Origin: Polaribacter sp. SA4-10
GTDB lineage: Bacteria; Bacteroidota; Bacteroidia; Flavobacteriales; Flavobacteriaceae
Length of the DNA: 64,000 nt
Reading direction: 5' to 3'
Assembly: GCA_949519155.1 (NCBI GenBank)
Contig: CATIQU010000015.1
Coordinates: 1-64,000, forward strand
Shown here: piece by piece, positions 19,616 to 27,655 of the stretch
Position numbering within the stretch: the stretch's first letter is position 1
Layout: each line of letters begins with the position of its first letter
Translations under genes and position numbers: made by a program
The notes under the pieces: generated by a model
Seen by the model: only the letters and a program-made list of their open reading frames with translations
Database searches by the model: none
Told to the model about the DNA's origin: nothing

Positions 19616-20308
19616 TTAATAATTTAAAGAGTTTTGTAATTCTAGCATCTTTTCTGGCTTCTCAAATTGACCACCAACATAAGAAGTTACCGTAGCAGAC
19701 GTGTCGTCTTTAATTCCTCTTGAAGATACACATAAATGTTTTGCTACAATAAATACTGCAATGTCTTCTGTGTTTAGTATTTTTTTAAATTCTTCTGCAA
19801 TTTGGTTTGTTAAGCGTTCTTGAACTTGTGGCCTTTTTGCATAATATTGCACAATTCTATTTATTTTCGACAATCCAATTACCTTTCCAGATGAAATATA
19901 GGCCACATGTGCTTTTCCGATAATTGGCACAAAATGATGCTCACAATTCGAATAGAAAGTGATGTCTTTTTCTATTAGCATTTGATTGTATTGATATTTG
20001 TTATCAAACAATGCAACCTTAGGCTTGTTTGCCGGATTTAATCCAGCATAAATTTCTTCTATATACATTTTTGCAACTCTTTTGGGAGTTCCTTTCAAAG
20101 AGTCATCGCTAAGGTCTAAGCCCATTACTTCCATTATTCCTTTGAATAACGTTGCAATTTTTTCTTTTTTCTCTTCATCTGAAAACTTGAATGCATCCAA
20201 CCTCATAGGGGTTTTTAATCCTGTATGAAAATGCCCATCACCAATTTCTTCAAATGAAAAATTGCTCATTTTCTCTGTTGTATCTTCTAATGGTTTTTCG
20301 GTATTCAT
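19616..20308 (-). CDS. folE: GTP cyclohydrolase I
   Basis: A 230-residue FolE that converts GTP to dihydroneopterin triphosphate, the first step to folates and other pterins. The zinc ligands are Cys122, His125 (NCEHHFVPIIGKAHVAYI) and Cys193 (KHLCVSSRGIKDDTSAT), and the catalytic core is complete. The N-terminal 40 residues are an extra, poorly conserved tail. Inside a photolyase operon it likely raises the supply of pterin for the folate antenna of CPD photolyase and CRY-DASH; a second, housekeeping folE may exist elsewhere. Confidence 0.94.
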   Translation of the reverse strand: MNTEKPLEDTTEKMSNFSFEEIGDGHFHTGLKTPMRLDAFKFSDEEKKEKIATLFKGIMEVMGLDLSDDSLKGTPKRVAKMYIEEIYAGLNPANKPKVALFDNKYQYNQMLIEKDITFYSNCEHHFVPIIGKAHVAYISSGKVIGLSKINRIVQYYAKRPQVQERLTNQIAEEFKKILNTEDIAVFIVAKHLCVSSRGIKDDTSATVTSYVGGQFEKPEKMLELQNSLNY

Positions 20309-20359
20309 AATTTTTTTAAAAGTGTTTTTTTTGTGTCTTAAACAAAATGAAAAATCGAG

Positions 20360-20635
20360 TTATCTTTTTGAAACCCCATTATTGGAAATCGATCTCTGTC
20401 TGGTACACTTAAACCTCCCTTTTTCAAAAGTTCTTAATTTTTCATGCTTTGTTTTCCTTCCTTGAACTCTCTCTCTCCAAAGTTTAAAACTTTTCAGCTT
20501 CATTTGGTTACGCATTAAGTTGATAACCTCTTGCTCCTTTAATCCAAACTGGTATTCAATAGCTTCGAAAGTAGTTCTGTCTTCCCATGCCATTTCTATG
20601 ACTCTATCTATAGCGATGTCCTCTAATTTTATCAT
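20360..20635 (-). CDS. TIGR03643 family protein
   Basis: A 91-residue protein matching TIGR03643, a small family that commonly sits beside photolyases and cryptochromes. The family part is about residues 1-70: a helical DRVIEMAWEDRTTFEAIEYQ block, then GLKEQEVINLMRNQMK and SFKLWRERVQGRKTKH. A basic tail follows. It looks like a small helix-turn-helix-like fold, but DNA binding is not shown. Its start overlaps the preceding gene's stop by four bases (ATGA). Confidence 0.86.
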   Translation of the reverse strand: MIKLEDIAIDRVIEMAWEDRTTFEAIEYQFGLKEQEVINLMRNQMKLKSFKLWRERVQGRKTKHEKLRTFEKGRFKCTRQRSISNNGVSKR

Positions 20636-21057
20636 TCGTAAAAGGCGTAATTTTTATCGTTCTCGATTTTTAAATCCGTTAGTTTTTCGATAAATGATTT
20701 GTTTTCCTTTAAAAATTTATTATTTACAAATTTCACAAAATTACCTTGTGCATAGATGCTATATCCATTTGTTTTGTAGGTGTGCAGTTGGTAATATGGA
20801 ATTGCCCAACTATATATTTTTAACCCCTTATTGATATGCACTAAAATTCCTTTTTCACGCAGTTCAATATTTGCGTAATTAATGTCTGAAACAGTATTCA
20901 TCACATTTTGAAACCCTTCACTAACGCTAGAAACAATCATTCTCTTAGATCCAACACCCTTCCGTTTGATTGCTTCAATAAAAGAATACGAAGGGCCTAT
21001 TAGGTCATTGATAATTCCTGTTGTCTCCTTGTTTCTATAAGTTGTATTTACAATCAT
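20632..21057 (-). CDS. Unknown 141-aa protein, first gene of second light unit
   Basis: I do not recognise this family. The protein is 141 residues, soluble, without signal peptide or cysteines. Visible blocks: GPSYSFIEAIKRKGVGSKRMIVSSVSEGF, then INYANIELREKGILVHINKG and YSWAIPYYQLHTY, a beta-rich middle, and a charged C-terminal helix (quoted in parts). It starts directly behind the operator-type promoter at 21075-21117 and overlaps TIGR03643 by ATGA, so it is the lead gene of the unit that also holds folE, tspO and phrB. Confidence 0.75.
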   Translation of the reverse strand: MIVNTTYRNKETTGIINDLIGPSYSFIEAIKRKGVGSKRMIVSSVSEGFQNVMNTVSDINYANIELREKGILVHINKGLKIYSWAIPYYQLHTYKTNGYSIYAQGNFVKFVNNKFLKENKSFIEKLTDLKIENDKNYAFYE

Positions 21058-21074
21058 TGGTATCAGATTCCTTT

Positions 21075-21117
21075 CAAAGATACAAAATGTTTAACATTTT
21101 AATCTAATGATTAAACA
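21075..21117 (-). promoter_or_regulatory. Promoter and operator of second light-gene unit
   Basis: On the minus strand the -7 box is TATCTTTG (21082-21075). Five bases upstream of it begins an inverted repeat TGTTTA-N18-TAAACA (21088-21117), which covers the place of the -33 box; no canonical -33 TTTG is found. The same box, the same repeat and the same spacing occur at 29648-29690 before the TetR gene. This points to shared control of both units by one DNA-binding protein. Confidence 0.72.
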
Positions 21118-21157
21118 AAAATATCAAAATAGTATTACATCATAATTGCATATTTAT

Positions 21158-22651
21158 CTAATCGCTACGGAGTAGGTTGTTTCGGTCCGTAATAGTGTGT
21201 TTTTTGAGGATTCTAAAATTTTCTGATCGGACCTGTGGATTCTTTTTTAAATTCCAGAGAATATCACTTGCTTTTTTTCTATTTTCTTTAATATCAACAA
21301 TCGGATTCGGATAATCGATGCCCAATTCAAAATTATTAAACTGCATGTCCAGAGGAGTCATTAAATAAGGTTCGTGAATGAAGTTGATGGGTAAATCTGC
21401 CAATTCTGGACACCACTTTTTTATAAAAACAGCGTTTTCATCGTGTTCGAGGCTGTTTTTTAAAGGACTATAGATTCTTAAATTATTGATTCCAGTTTCA
21501 CCAGCTTGCATTTGTATCTGAGGAAAATGAATTCCAGGTTCAAAGTCTAAAAATACTTTTGACAAATGTGAGGTTGCTTCTTGCCAAGGTTGCCATAGGA
21601 TATGTGTAAAAAAGGAAACAAGCATTGCTCGCATTCTGAAATTTAAAAACCCAGTTTTATTTAAACATCGCATACTCGCATCGACTAAAGGAAATCCAGT
21701 CTCTCCTATCTCCCATGCTGTTTTATAAGTTTTTGAAATGCTCTTCTTTAGTTTGTGATAGCCCTTGTTTATACTCGCATTCTCCATGGTGTGCTCCATT
21801 TCAAATTTTTGAATAAAATGCGCTTGCCATCGCAATCTTGATATAAATGCACCCAAATGTTTGTCTCCTTTTTTTTCGTTTTTTAGTGCTGTTGCTTTTT
21901 GAAATACTTCTCTAATGGATACATTTCCCCAAGCAATGTATGGAGATAATCTACTCGAACTTGTTCTTGATTTTTCAGGTTTAGAAATATTAAACAAGTA
22001 GCTTTTGTGTCTTTCTTCAAAAAAGGAATTTGCGTATTTCCAAGCGGTCGTTGTACCTCCTTTTTGAAAGACAAGTGAAGTGATTGTTTTCAAATTAGTA
22101 TCCTTAAAAACAGTTGCAACTTTTGCGATTTCCTCGATCGTTATCAATTGCTTCGTTTTTGGTTGAAAACAAAATTGTTCTTCATGCATGTATCGATTCC
22201 AGTTTTCAAACCAATCGTCTCTATTTAACAAACCTCTTAAGACACCATTATTGGTGCTTTCAGACCAATTGATAGCATTGTTTTTGCAATATCGATTAAA
22301 ATATTTGTCTCTGTTGTAGGTGATTAAAAGCCCTGTTTCTTGGTGCGAAAAAACCCGGTCTATTTGAAAAAAATTTTGCAAATGGTTAAAACAAGGAATT
22401 ACTTCTGAATTTACAGATAAAACCTGTGTGTTGTATTTTTTTAATCGATCATTTATGTTTTCTAATGATTGCTTGATAAAGTTCCAGTGACGTTCATTAT
22501 AATGTTTATCGGTTTCCAATGATGCCTCGAAAACGTAGATAAAAAGCACTCGATGATCGGAAGCAAGTGCATTTGAAATCGCTTCATTGTCATCCAAACG
22601 CAAATCACGTTTTAGCCAAACGATATTGATGGTTTCTTTATTAGTATTCAT
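21158..22651 (-). CDS. Cryptochrome/photolyase family protein, atypical
   Basis: A 497-residue protein with the photolyase layout: Rossmann domain starting IVWLKRDLRLDDN, FAD domain with SSSRLSPYIAWGNVSIREVF, RLRWQAHFIQKFE and ETGFPLVDASMRCLNKTGF. The FAD-proximal segment is unusual: where class I photolyases read N-x-G-x-W-Q-W, it reads HFPQIQM (residues 375-381), so the N5 Asn is His375 and the proximal triad Trp is Ile379. It keeps a Trp at 356 at the middle triad position. It has an extra C-terminal region of about 75 residues. It could be a repair enzyme or a photoreceptor. Its 5' end overlaps the next upstream gene by 11 bases. Confidence 0.88.
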   Translation of the reverse strand: MNTNKETINIVWLKRDLRLDDNEAISNALASDHRVLFIYVFEASLETDKHYNERHWNFIKQSLENINDRLKKYNTQVLSVNSEVIPCFNHLQNFFQIDRVFSHQETGLLITYNRDKYFNRYCKNNAINWSESTNNGVLRGLLNRDDWFENWNRYMHEEQFCFQPKTKQLITIEEIAKVATVFKDTNLKTITSLVFQKGGTTTAWKYANSFFEERHKSYLFNISKPEKSRTSSSRLSPYIAWGNVSIREVFQKATALKNEKKGDKHLGAFISRLRWQAHFIQKFEMEHTMENASINKGYHKLKKSISKTYKTAWEIGETGFPLVDASMRCLNKTGFLNFRMRAMLVSFFTHILWQPWQEATSHLSKVFLDFEPGIHFPQIQMQAGETGINNLRIYSPLKNSLEHDENAVFIKKWCPELADLPINFIHEPYLMTPLDMQFNNFELGIDYPNPIVDIKENRKKASDILWNLKKNPQVRSENFRILKKHTITDRNNLLRSD

Positions 22652-24173
22652 TTGGATTTGCTATTATGTGCGCTGCTTTTGCTTTTATTTCAAATAATTT
22701 TTCTGCAGGAATCTTTCGCAGTAAACTGTACATCATTCCCATTCTAAAATTGCCAGAGAGTTCTTCTTTTTTGTCGTCTAAAAAATTCCAATACAGACTG
22801 TTAAAAGGACATGCATCTTTGGTCGTCTTCTCTTTTTTGTTATAATGGCAGCTATCGCAATAATTCCCCATTTTATGCACATAACTACCGCTAGAAACAT
22901 ACGGTTTTGTTGCTATTTTTCCACCGTCAGCAAACTGACTCATTCCTCTCGTATTTGGAAGTTGCACCCATTCTACTGCATCCGCATAGATACCCAAATA
23001 CCAAGCGTCTACTTCGTCTGGGTTGGTTTGTGTTAGCAATGCATAATTCCCAGTGATCATTAAACGTTGAATGTGGTGCGCATAACTGTTGTCTAAAGAA
23101 TTGTTAATTGCATTTTTCATACAATTCATTTTGGTGTTTCCAGTCCAATAAAAATCAGGTAATTTGTTGGTGTTGTTTAGTGCGTTTAGAGTCTTGTAGT
23201 TTGGCATCAACTCCCAATACATACCTCGCATGTATTCGCGCCAACCTAAAATTTGCCTTATAAAGCCTTCAGCTTGTGAAATTTCAATACCTCCTTTTGA
23301 AACCCGATACGTCGCGATTGTTTTTCCGATAACCTCCTTGGGTGAAATCAATTTGATGTTCATCGCAAAAGAAATTCTGGAATGGTACAAATAAATTTGA
23401 TTTGTATGCATTGCATCTTGGTAGTCCCCAAAATGTACTAGTAAATGTTCGCAGAAATAAGCTAATTGCTCAAGTGCCTGTTTTCTATTTATTGGGTATT
23501 CAAAATATTTTGGATTGATTTTTCCAATCGTTTTGATTCCTGCTTTTTGTATTTCTGCATGAATGCTTTCTACATTATTATCAAAGCTTTTAAATGGAGG
23601 TATTAATGTATTCTCTTTCCACTTTTTTCGATTGTTTTTGTCATAATTCCATTGGCCGCCTTCTGGTTGATCGAGGACCATTAATATTTGATGTTTTTTT
23701 CTCATATTCCTATAAAAACTTTCCATCAAAAATTGTTTCTTTCCTTTAAAGAAAACACCTAAATCGGCTCTTTTGGTGTAAAAATGTTCCGTATCGACAA
23801 CTTTAGAGGAGATCTTTAGCGTGCTACAGAACCCCTTTAATTGCCCGTCCAAACGGTATTCATCAGGTAGTAAATACTCAAACGTATCTGCCTTAAAATC
23901 ATGAATTTGTTGTAGCAAATTTTGGGTTAAGGAGTGTGTGTTTTCTTTATCCAAAATAGTTAAATACTTCACAGTATGCCCTTCTTGAGTTAGCATTTTC
24001 GCAAAATTTCTCATAGCAGCAAAAAAGCCCGTTACTTTTTGAATGTGGTGCGTTACGTAGTCTGTTTCTTGACGCATTTCAAACAAACAGTATACCATGT
24101 TCTCATCTTTATTCTCAAACCAAGAATGTGAGCTATTTAGTTGGTCTCCAAGAAGTAATCGGATTGTTTTCAT
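22641..24173 (-). CDS. Iron-sulfur bacterial cryptochrome/(6-4) photolyase (FeS-BCP type)
   Basis: A 510-residue member of the photolyase-related family that includes Agrobacterium PhrB. It starts LLLGDQLNSSHSWF and has the four iron-sulfur ligands Cys351, Cys439, Cys442 and Cys455, spaced as in PhrB (350, 438, 441, 454). The His-His of the active site is in AHHIQR (366-367). Such proteins repair (6-4) photoproducts and carry FAD, a 4Fe-4S cluster and a lumazine antenna. It lies between CRY-DASH and the atypical cryptochrome in the same unit. Confidence 0.94.
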   Translation of the reverse strand: MKTIRLLLGDQLNSSHSWFENKDENMVYCLFEMRQETDYVTHHIQKVTGFFAAMRNFAKMLTQEGHTVKYLTILDKENTHSLTQNLLQQIHDFKADTFEYLLPDEYRLDGQLKGFCSTLKISSKVVDTEHFYTKRADLGVFFKGKKQFLMESFYRNMRKKHQILMVLDQPEGGQWNYDKNNRKKWKENTLIPPFKSFDNNVESIHAEIQKAGIKTIGKINPKYFEYPINRKQALEQLAYFCEHLLVHFGDYQDAMHTNQIYLYHSRISFAMNIKLISPKEVIGKTIATYRVSKGGIEISQAEGFIRQILGWREYMRGMYWELMPNYKTLNALNNTNKLPDFYWTGNTKMNCMKNAINNSLDNSYAHHIQRLMITGNYALLTQTNPDEVDAWYLGIYADAVEWVQLPNTRGMSQFADGGKIATKPYVSSGSYVHKMGNYCDSCHYNKKEKTTKDACPFNSLYWNFLDDKKEELSGNFRMGMMYSLLRKIPAEKLFEIKAKAAHIIANPNEY

Positions 24174-24176
24174 GTT

Positions 24177-25487
24177 TTAAAAAAGTTGTTTTTGTAACCA
24201 TTTGTTTTGATACTGATTGTTTGGGTCATAGCGTTCCGCCTGACGCTCTATATTAAATTTTCGATCTCTAGGGTCGTTGCCAACACCCGATATATACAGC
24301 CAGTTTCCATAGTTTGAATGCACATCATAATCGATCAACATCGATTCAAAGTAGGCGGCACCGATGCGCCAATCTAGCAAGAGTTCTTTTGCAAAGTAGG
24401 AAGCAACATTTTGCCTGCCACGATTGCTCATAAATCCAGTTGATTTCAATTCAATCATATTCGCGTTTACAAACGGAGCATTGGTTTTTCCGTGAATCCA
24501 TTTTTGAATTAATCCTTCCTCCGATTTCCATTCATATGATTTTTGTAAAATCCCATCAACCTTAAAAAAAGCATTTCCATGTTTCAAGGAAATATACTTG
24601 AAGTAATCTCTCCAAATCAGTTCAAAAATCAACCAATATGTAGAATCATTCGTGCCGTTTTCGGTTTCATATTCTTTAATTTTCCAATAAATAGTTTTCG
24701 CTGAAATACTTCCATTTGCAAGCCATGGAGAAAGTTTTGAACTATAGTCTGTACCGATTAATCCATTTCGAGTCTGCTTGTAAACGCTTAGTTTTTTAGA
24801 TTCAAAAAAGTAATAGTCAATTCTTTTTAAAGCTTCGCTTTCACCTCCATGAAAAGGAAAAGCAGATCTTGGATCTGTCTTTATTTCTGAATACCCCAAC
24901 AAGTTTAAGTCTGGAAGCGTGGTGTTGTTTTTAATCCGGTTCGAATCTTCTTTATCAGTATTGGTGTTTTCTGTTCTTATAGATACAAATTTTTCTAACT
25001 TTTTTCTGAAGTTTGTAAAAATTGAAGGGATCGATTCAAGATCTATATTGATGTCTTCTGGATGGTATAAAAACTGTTCATAAGAATGGGTGATTGTACA
25101 TCCCTCAGTTAGCTTGGAGGCTACTTTGTTTAATGTATCCACTTCCTCTGTTGTCCATTCTTTTTGTGTGAAAATCTCTTTTATATGATGTGTTTCACAA
25201 ATTTTTGGAATGACCATTTCCGGAAAATCAAAATAGGTGAGGAGTGTGATGTTTTTTTGATCTAAGTTCTCCTTTAAATCGCGAACAGTTTCAAGTAAAA
25301 AATTTGCTCTGTAGCGTTCAATTTTTTTAAAGCCAAAGAGGGTATTTTCAAAAATGTGTTTGTCAAAAACATAAATAGCAATTACATGATCATGTTTTTC
25401 GCATGCCAATTCGATGGATCTATTGTCTCGAACCCGAAGGTTGTTTGTAAACCATATTAATCCCGTTGATTTTTGTTTCTTCTGCAT
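24177..25487 (-). CDS. DASH-type cryptochrome
   Basis: A 436-residue CRY-DASH. Family blocks: [13 protein letters not shown] near the start, [19 protein letters not shown] (210-228), [33 protein letters not shown] and the end block [27 protein letters not shown] proteins bind FAD and a folate antenna and repair dimers in single-stranded or looped DNA; some act as light sensors. The first 31 bases overlap the small DUF2256 gene, and 3 bases separate it from the FeS-BCP gene. Confidence 0.94.
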   Translation of the reverse strand: MQKKQKSTGLIWFTNNLRVRDNRSIELACEKHDHVIAIYVFDKHIFENTLFGFKKIERYRANFLLETVRDLKENLDQKNITLLTYFDFPEMVIPKICETHHIKEIFTQKEWTTEEVDTLNKVASKLTEGCTITHSYEQFLYHPEDINIDLESIPSIFTNFRKKLEKFVSIRTENTNTDKEDSNRIKNNTTLPDLNLLGYSEIKTDPRSAFPFHGGESEALKRIDYYFFESKKLSVYKQTRNGLIGTDYSSKLSPWLANGSISAKTIYWKIKEYETENGTNDSTYWLIFELIWRDYFKYISLKHGNAFFKVDGILQKSYEWKSEEGLIQKWIHGKTNAPFVNANMIELKSTGFMSNRGRQNVASYFAKELLLDWRIGAAYFESMLIDYDVHSNYGNWLYISGVGNDPRDRKFNIERQAERYDPNNQYQNKWLQKQLF

Positions 25488-25597
25488 CTTTCACTACAAT
25501 ATTTTACGTTTTCCCAATTCTTTTCCCACTTCTTTCTCCAGTTGTAGGGTTTTTCGCAGACCGTACATGTTTTTTCGGGTAGATGTTGTTTTTTCAA
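25457..25597 (-). CDS. DUF2256 zinc-ribbon small protein
   Basis: A 46-residue frame from a TTG at 25597 to a TAA at 25457. It reads [20 protein letters not shown], then [20 protein letters not shown], with the CxxC...CxxxC set (Cys11, 14, 34, 38) and the [16 protein letters not shown] core of DUF2256, a family typically encoded beside photolyases. It begins 3 bases after the stop of the DUF2867 gene and ends 31 bases inside the CRY-DASH gene in another frame. A role in folding or partner binding is possible but unknown. Confidence 0.85.
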   Translation of the reverse strand: MKKQHLPEKTCTVCEKPYNWRKKWEKNWENVKYCSERCRRNKNQRD

Positions 25598-25600
25598 AAG

Positions 25601-27025
25601 TTACGGCTTAGAGATTTTATCAATCATTCCGTTAAAAATAAACCAGTGAAAAGGGGCTACCGAATACCAGTATAACCGCCCTGGTAATCCCTTTGGTCGA
25701 AATGTTGCTGTTTGATAGAGAATCCCGTCCTCAATTTTAAATTCCAACCATGCTTCTCCGGGCAATACCATTTCGGCATATAGAAGTAATTTTTGATTGG
25801 TTTTATCGGCGTAAATAACGCGCCAAAAATCCAAAGCATCACCCGCATTTAATTCAGTAGGGTGTCTTCTTCCTCGTCGCAAACCAGCGCCTCCAAAAAA
25901 TTGATCTATAAAACCTCTTACTCTCCACAAAAAAGTACCATAATACCAACCTGTTTCTCCGCCAATTGCCCAAATTTTATCCAAAGATTTCTCTCTGTCT
26001 AAAATTATTCGACGTTTTAAATCTCGAAAACAACCATGCTTTGGAACATTGATGAATTCATGGACATAGTTTTTTAATTTCCCACTACTGATGTATGAAT
26101 CTTTCCAACTGGAGATAATACTATTTTGTTTTATTTTAACGAATGCATATTCAACAGCCTGTTTGTAGGTCATTGGGTTTACCTCTAAAATTTTATTAAT
26201 GTCACTTCGGTTACCAATTACTTCAATACCCATAGAGTTAACTAATGAATTGGCTAATTTGTAAGAGGTAGAGGTTACAAAATACAACCAATAGGAAGAA
26301 AGTTTTGGTGTCATTACAGGAACTGTTAATATCCATCTTTTCAAACCTCGAACTTCTGCAAATTCCAATAGCATTTCTTTGTAGGTCATTACTTCAGGGC
26401 CAAAAACATCAAAGGATCGATTGTATAATTCTTTCTTATCTAGCGCTCTGTGTAAAAAAGTCAATACATCACGGATGCCAAGAGGTTGTGTTTTTGTATT
26501 TAGCCACTTTGGTGCGACCATTACAGGTAATTTTTCAACAATATCTCTAATGATTTCAAATGATGAACTTCCAGATCCGACAATAATACCTGCCTTAAAA
26601 GTAGTCAAAGCATAGACAGTAGAAGACAAGGTTTTTTCTACATTTTTTCTCGAAAGTAAATGTTTTGACAGTTTTGTGTCATTGGTGATTCCGCTTAAAT
26701 AAATCACTTGTTTTAATGTAGTTTTTTCAGCAAAACGCTTAAAATTAAAAGCACATTTTTCTTCCAATACATGAAATTCCTTTGCAGAATTTGACATGGA
26801 ATGAATCAGGTAGTAGGCGCTGTCTATATCCTTTGGAATTTTGCCTAAGCTCTTGTAGTCTAAAAAATCAATCTCAACAAGTTCAATGTTTTTACGGTCT
26901 CGAAAATAATTTTTAGCTCTTGCCTTGTCTCGTACAGCACAAACAACGATGTGGCCATCGTTTAATAATAACGGAATTAACCGTTTACCAATGTAACCTG
27001 TTGCTCCTGTAACGAGAATTTTCAT
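25601..27025 (-). CDS. SDR family protein with DUF2867 domain
   Basis: A 474-residue two-domain protein. The N-terminal part is an atypical SDR/NAD(P)-binding domain (GATGYIGKRLIPLLL at residues 7-21, later YLIHSM and YLSGI). The C-terminal part, from about residue 320, is DUF2867, with KIWAIGGETGWYYGTFLWR and GDALDFWRVIYAD, ending in a short hydrophobic stretch with SVAPFHWFIFNGM. Proteins with this pair are often found beside photolyases. The ligand is unknown; a lipid or pigment-related reaction is a guess. Confidence 0.88.
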   Translation of the reverse strand: MKILVTGATGYIGKRLIPLLLNDGHIVVCAVRDKARAKNYFRDRKNIELVEIDFLDYKSLGKIPKDIDSAYYLIHSMSNSAKEFHVLEEKCAFNFKRFAEKTTLKQVIYLSGITNDTKLSKHLLSRKNVEKTLSSTVYALTTFKAGIIVGSGSSSFEIIRDIVEKLPVMVAPKWLNTKTQPLGIRDVLTFLHRALDKKELYNRSFDVFGPEVMTYKEMLLEFAEVRGLKRWILTVPVMTPKLSSYWLYFVTSTSYKLANSLVNSMGIEVIGNRSDINKILEVNPMTYKQAVEYAFVKIKQNSIISSWKDSYISSGKLKNYVHEFINVPKHGCFRDLKRRIILDREKSLDKIWAIGGETGWYYGTFLWRVRGFIDQFFGGAGLRRGRRHPTELNAGDALDFWRVIYADKTNQKLLLYAEMVLPGEAWLEFKIEDGILYQTATFRPKGLPGRLYWYSVAPFHWFIFNGMIDKISKP

Positions 27026-27031
27026 GACATT

Positions 27032-27655
27032 TTAGTTTATTTTTTTTGGTCTTTGGTAAGATAATTGTTTTTTAAATGTTGGTATCGCATACGTATCCAA
27101 TCCGTTTATTGCGGCAACTTTTCCAATAGAAAGATTGATCAATCCGTCCTTTTGTAAAAGTGCATCCTGAATATATAGTTCCTCAATTTGTGCAACAATC
27201 AACATTACATTGTTTGAAGGTACAGGAATTTCTTCAATAAATTTCATACTCATTTGAACCGGAGACCCCATTACAAAAGGAGCTTTAAAATCTCCTTTGA
27301 ATTCTTCCTCTAAATTGGTAACATCAAATTCGGACACGTTTTCTGGATATTTCGCAGAAGTATGGTGGGCCTCTTCAATGATTTCTTTAAAAATATGATT
27401 GATGGTAAAAATGCCACTCTCTTTTATGTTTTTGTAGGTATCCCTCGGTACCGTCGTAGGCCTCAAAATAAAGCCTAAAGTTGGTGGGTTTGAACCCAAG
27501 TGAATCACAGAGCTAAATACAGCAACATTGGAGACTCCTTCTTTTGAAATTGAACCTAGAAGATTCGCAGATTTAAAACCGGAACAGCTATTAATTAAAT
27601 TTATTTTAAAAATTTTCTCTAAGTTGTCGATGTCCTCTCTTTTATATAAAGCCAT
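27032..27655 (-). CDS. Flavin reductase family protein
   Basis: A 207-residue FMN-binding split-barrel protein of the flavin reductase-like family. Family features are the N-terminal NSCSGFKSANLLGSIS, the middle NVAVFSSVIHLGSNPPTLG and the acid/hydrophobic ending with GKVAAINGLDTY. It may reduce free flavins with NAD(P)H or carry FMN. In this unit it could supply reduced flavin for the photolyases. It shares one base (TAATG) with the ABC1 kinase gene upstream. Confidence 0.87.
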   Translation of the reverse strand: MALYKREDIDNLEKIFKINLINSCSGFKSANLLGSISKEGVSNVAVFSSVIHLGSNPPTLGFILRPTTVPRDTYKNIKESGIFTINHIFKEIIEEAHHTSAKYPENVSEFDVTNLEEEFKGDFKAPFVMGSPVQMSMKFIEEIPVPSNNVMLIVAQIEELYIQDALLQKDGLINLSIGKVAAINGLDTYAIPTFKKQLSYQRPKKIN

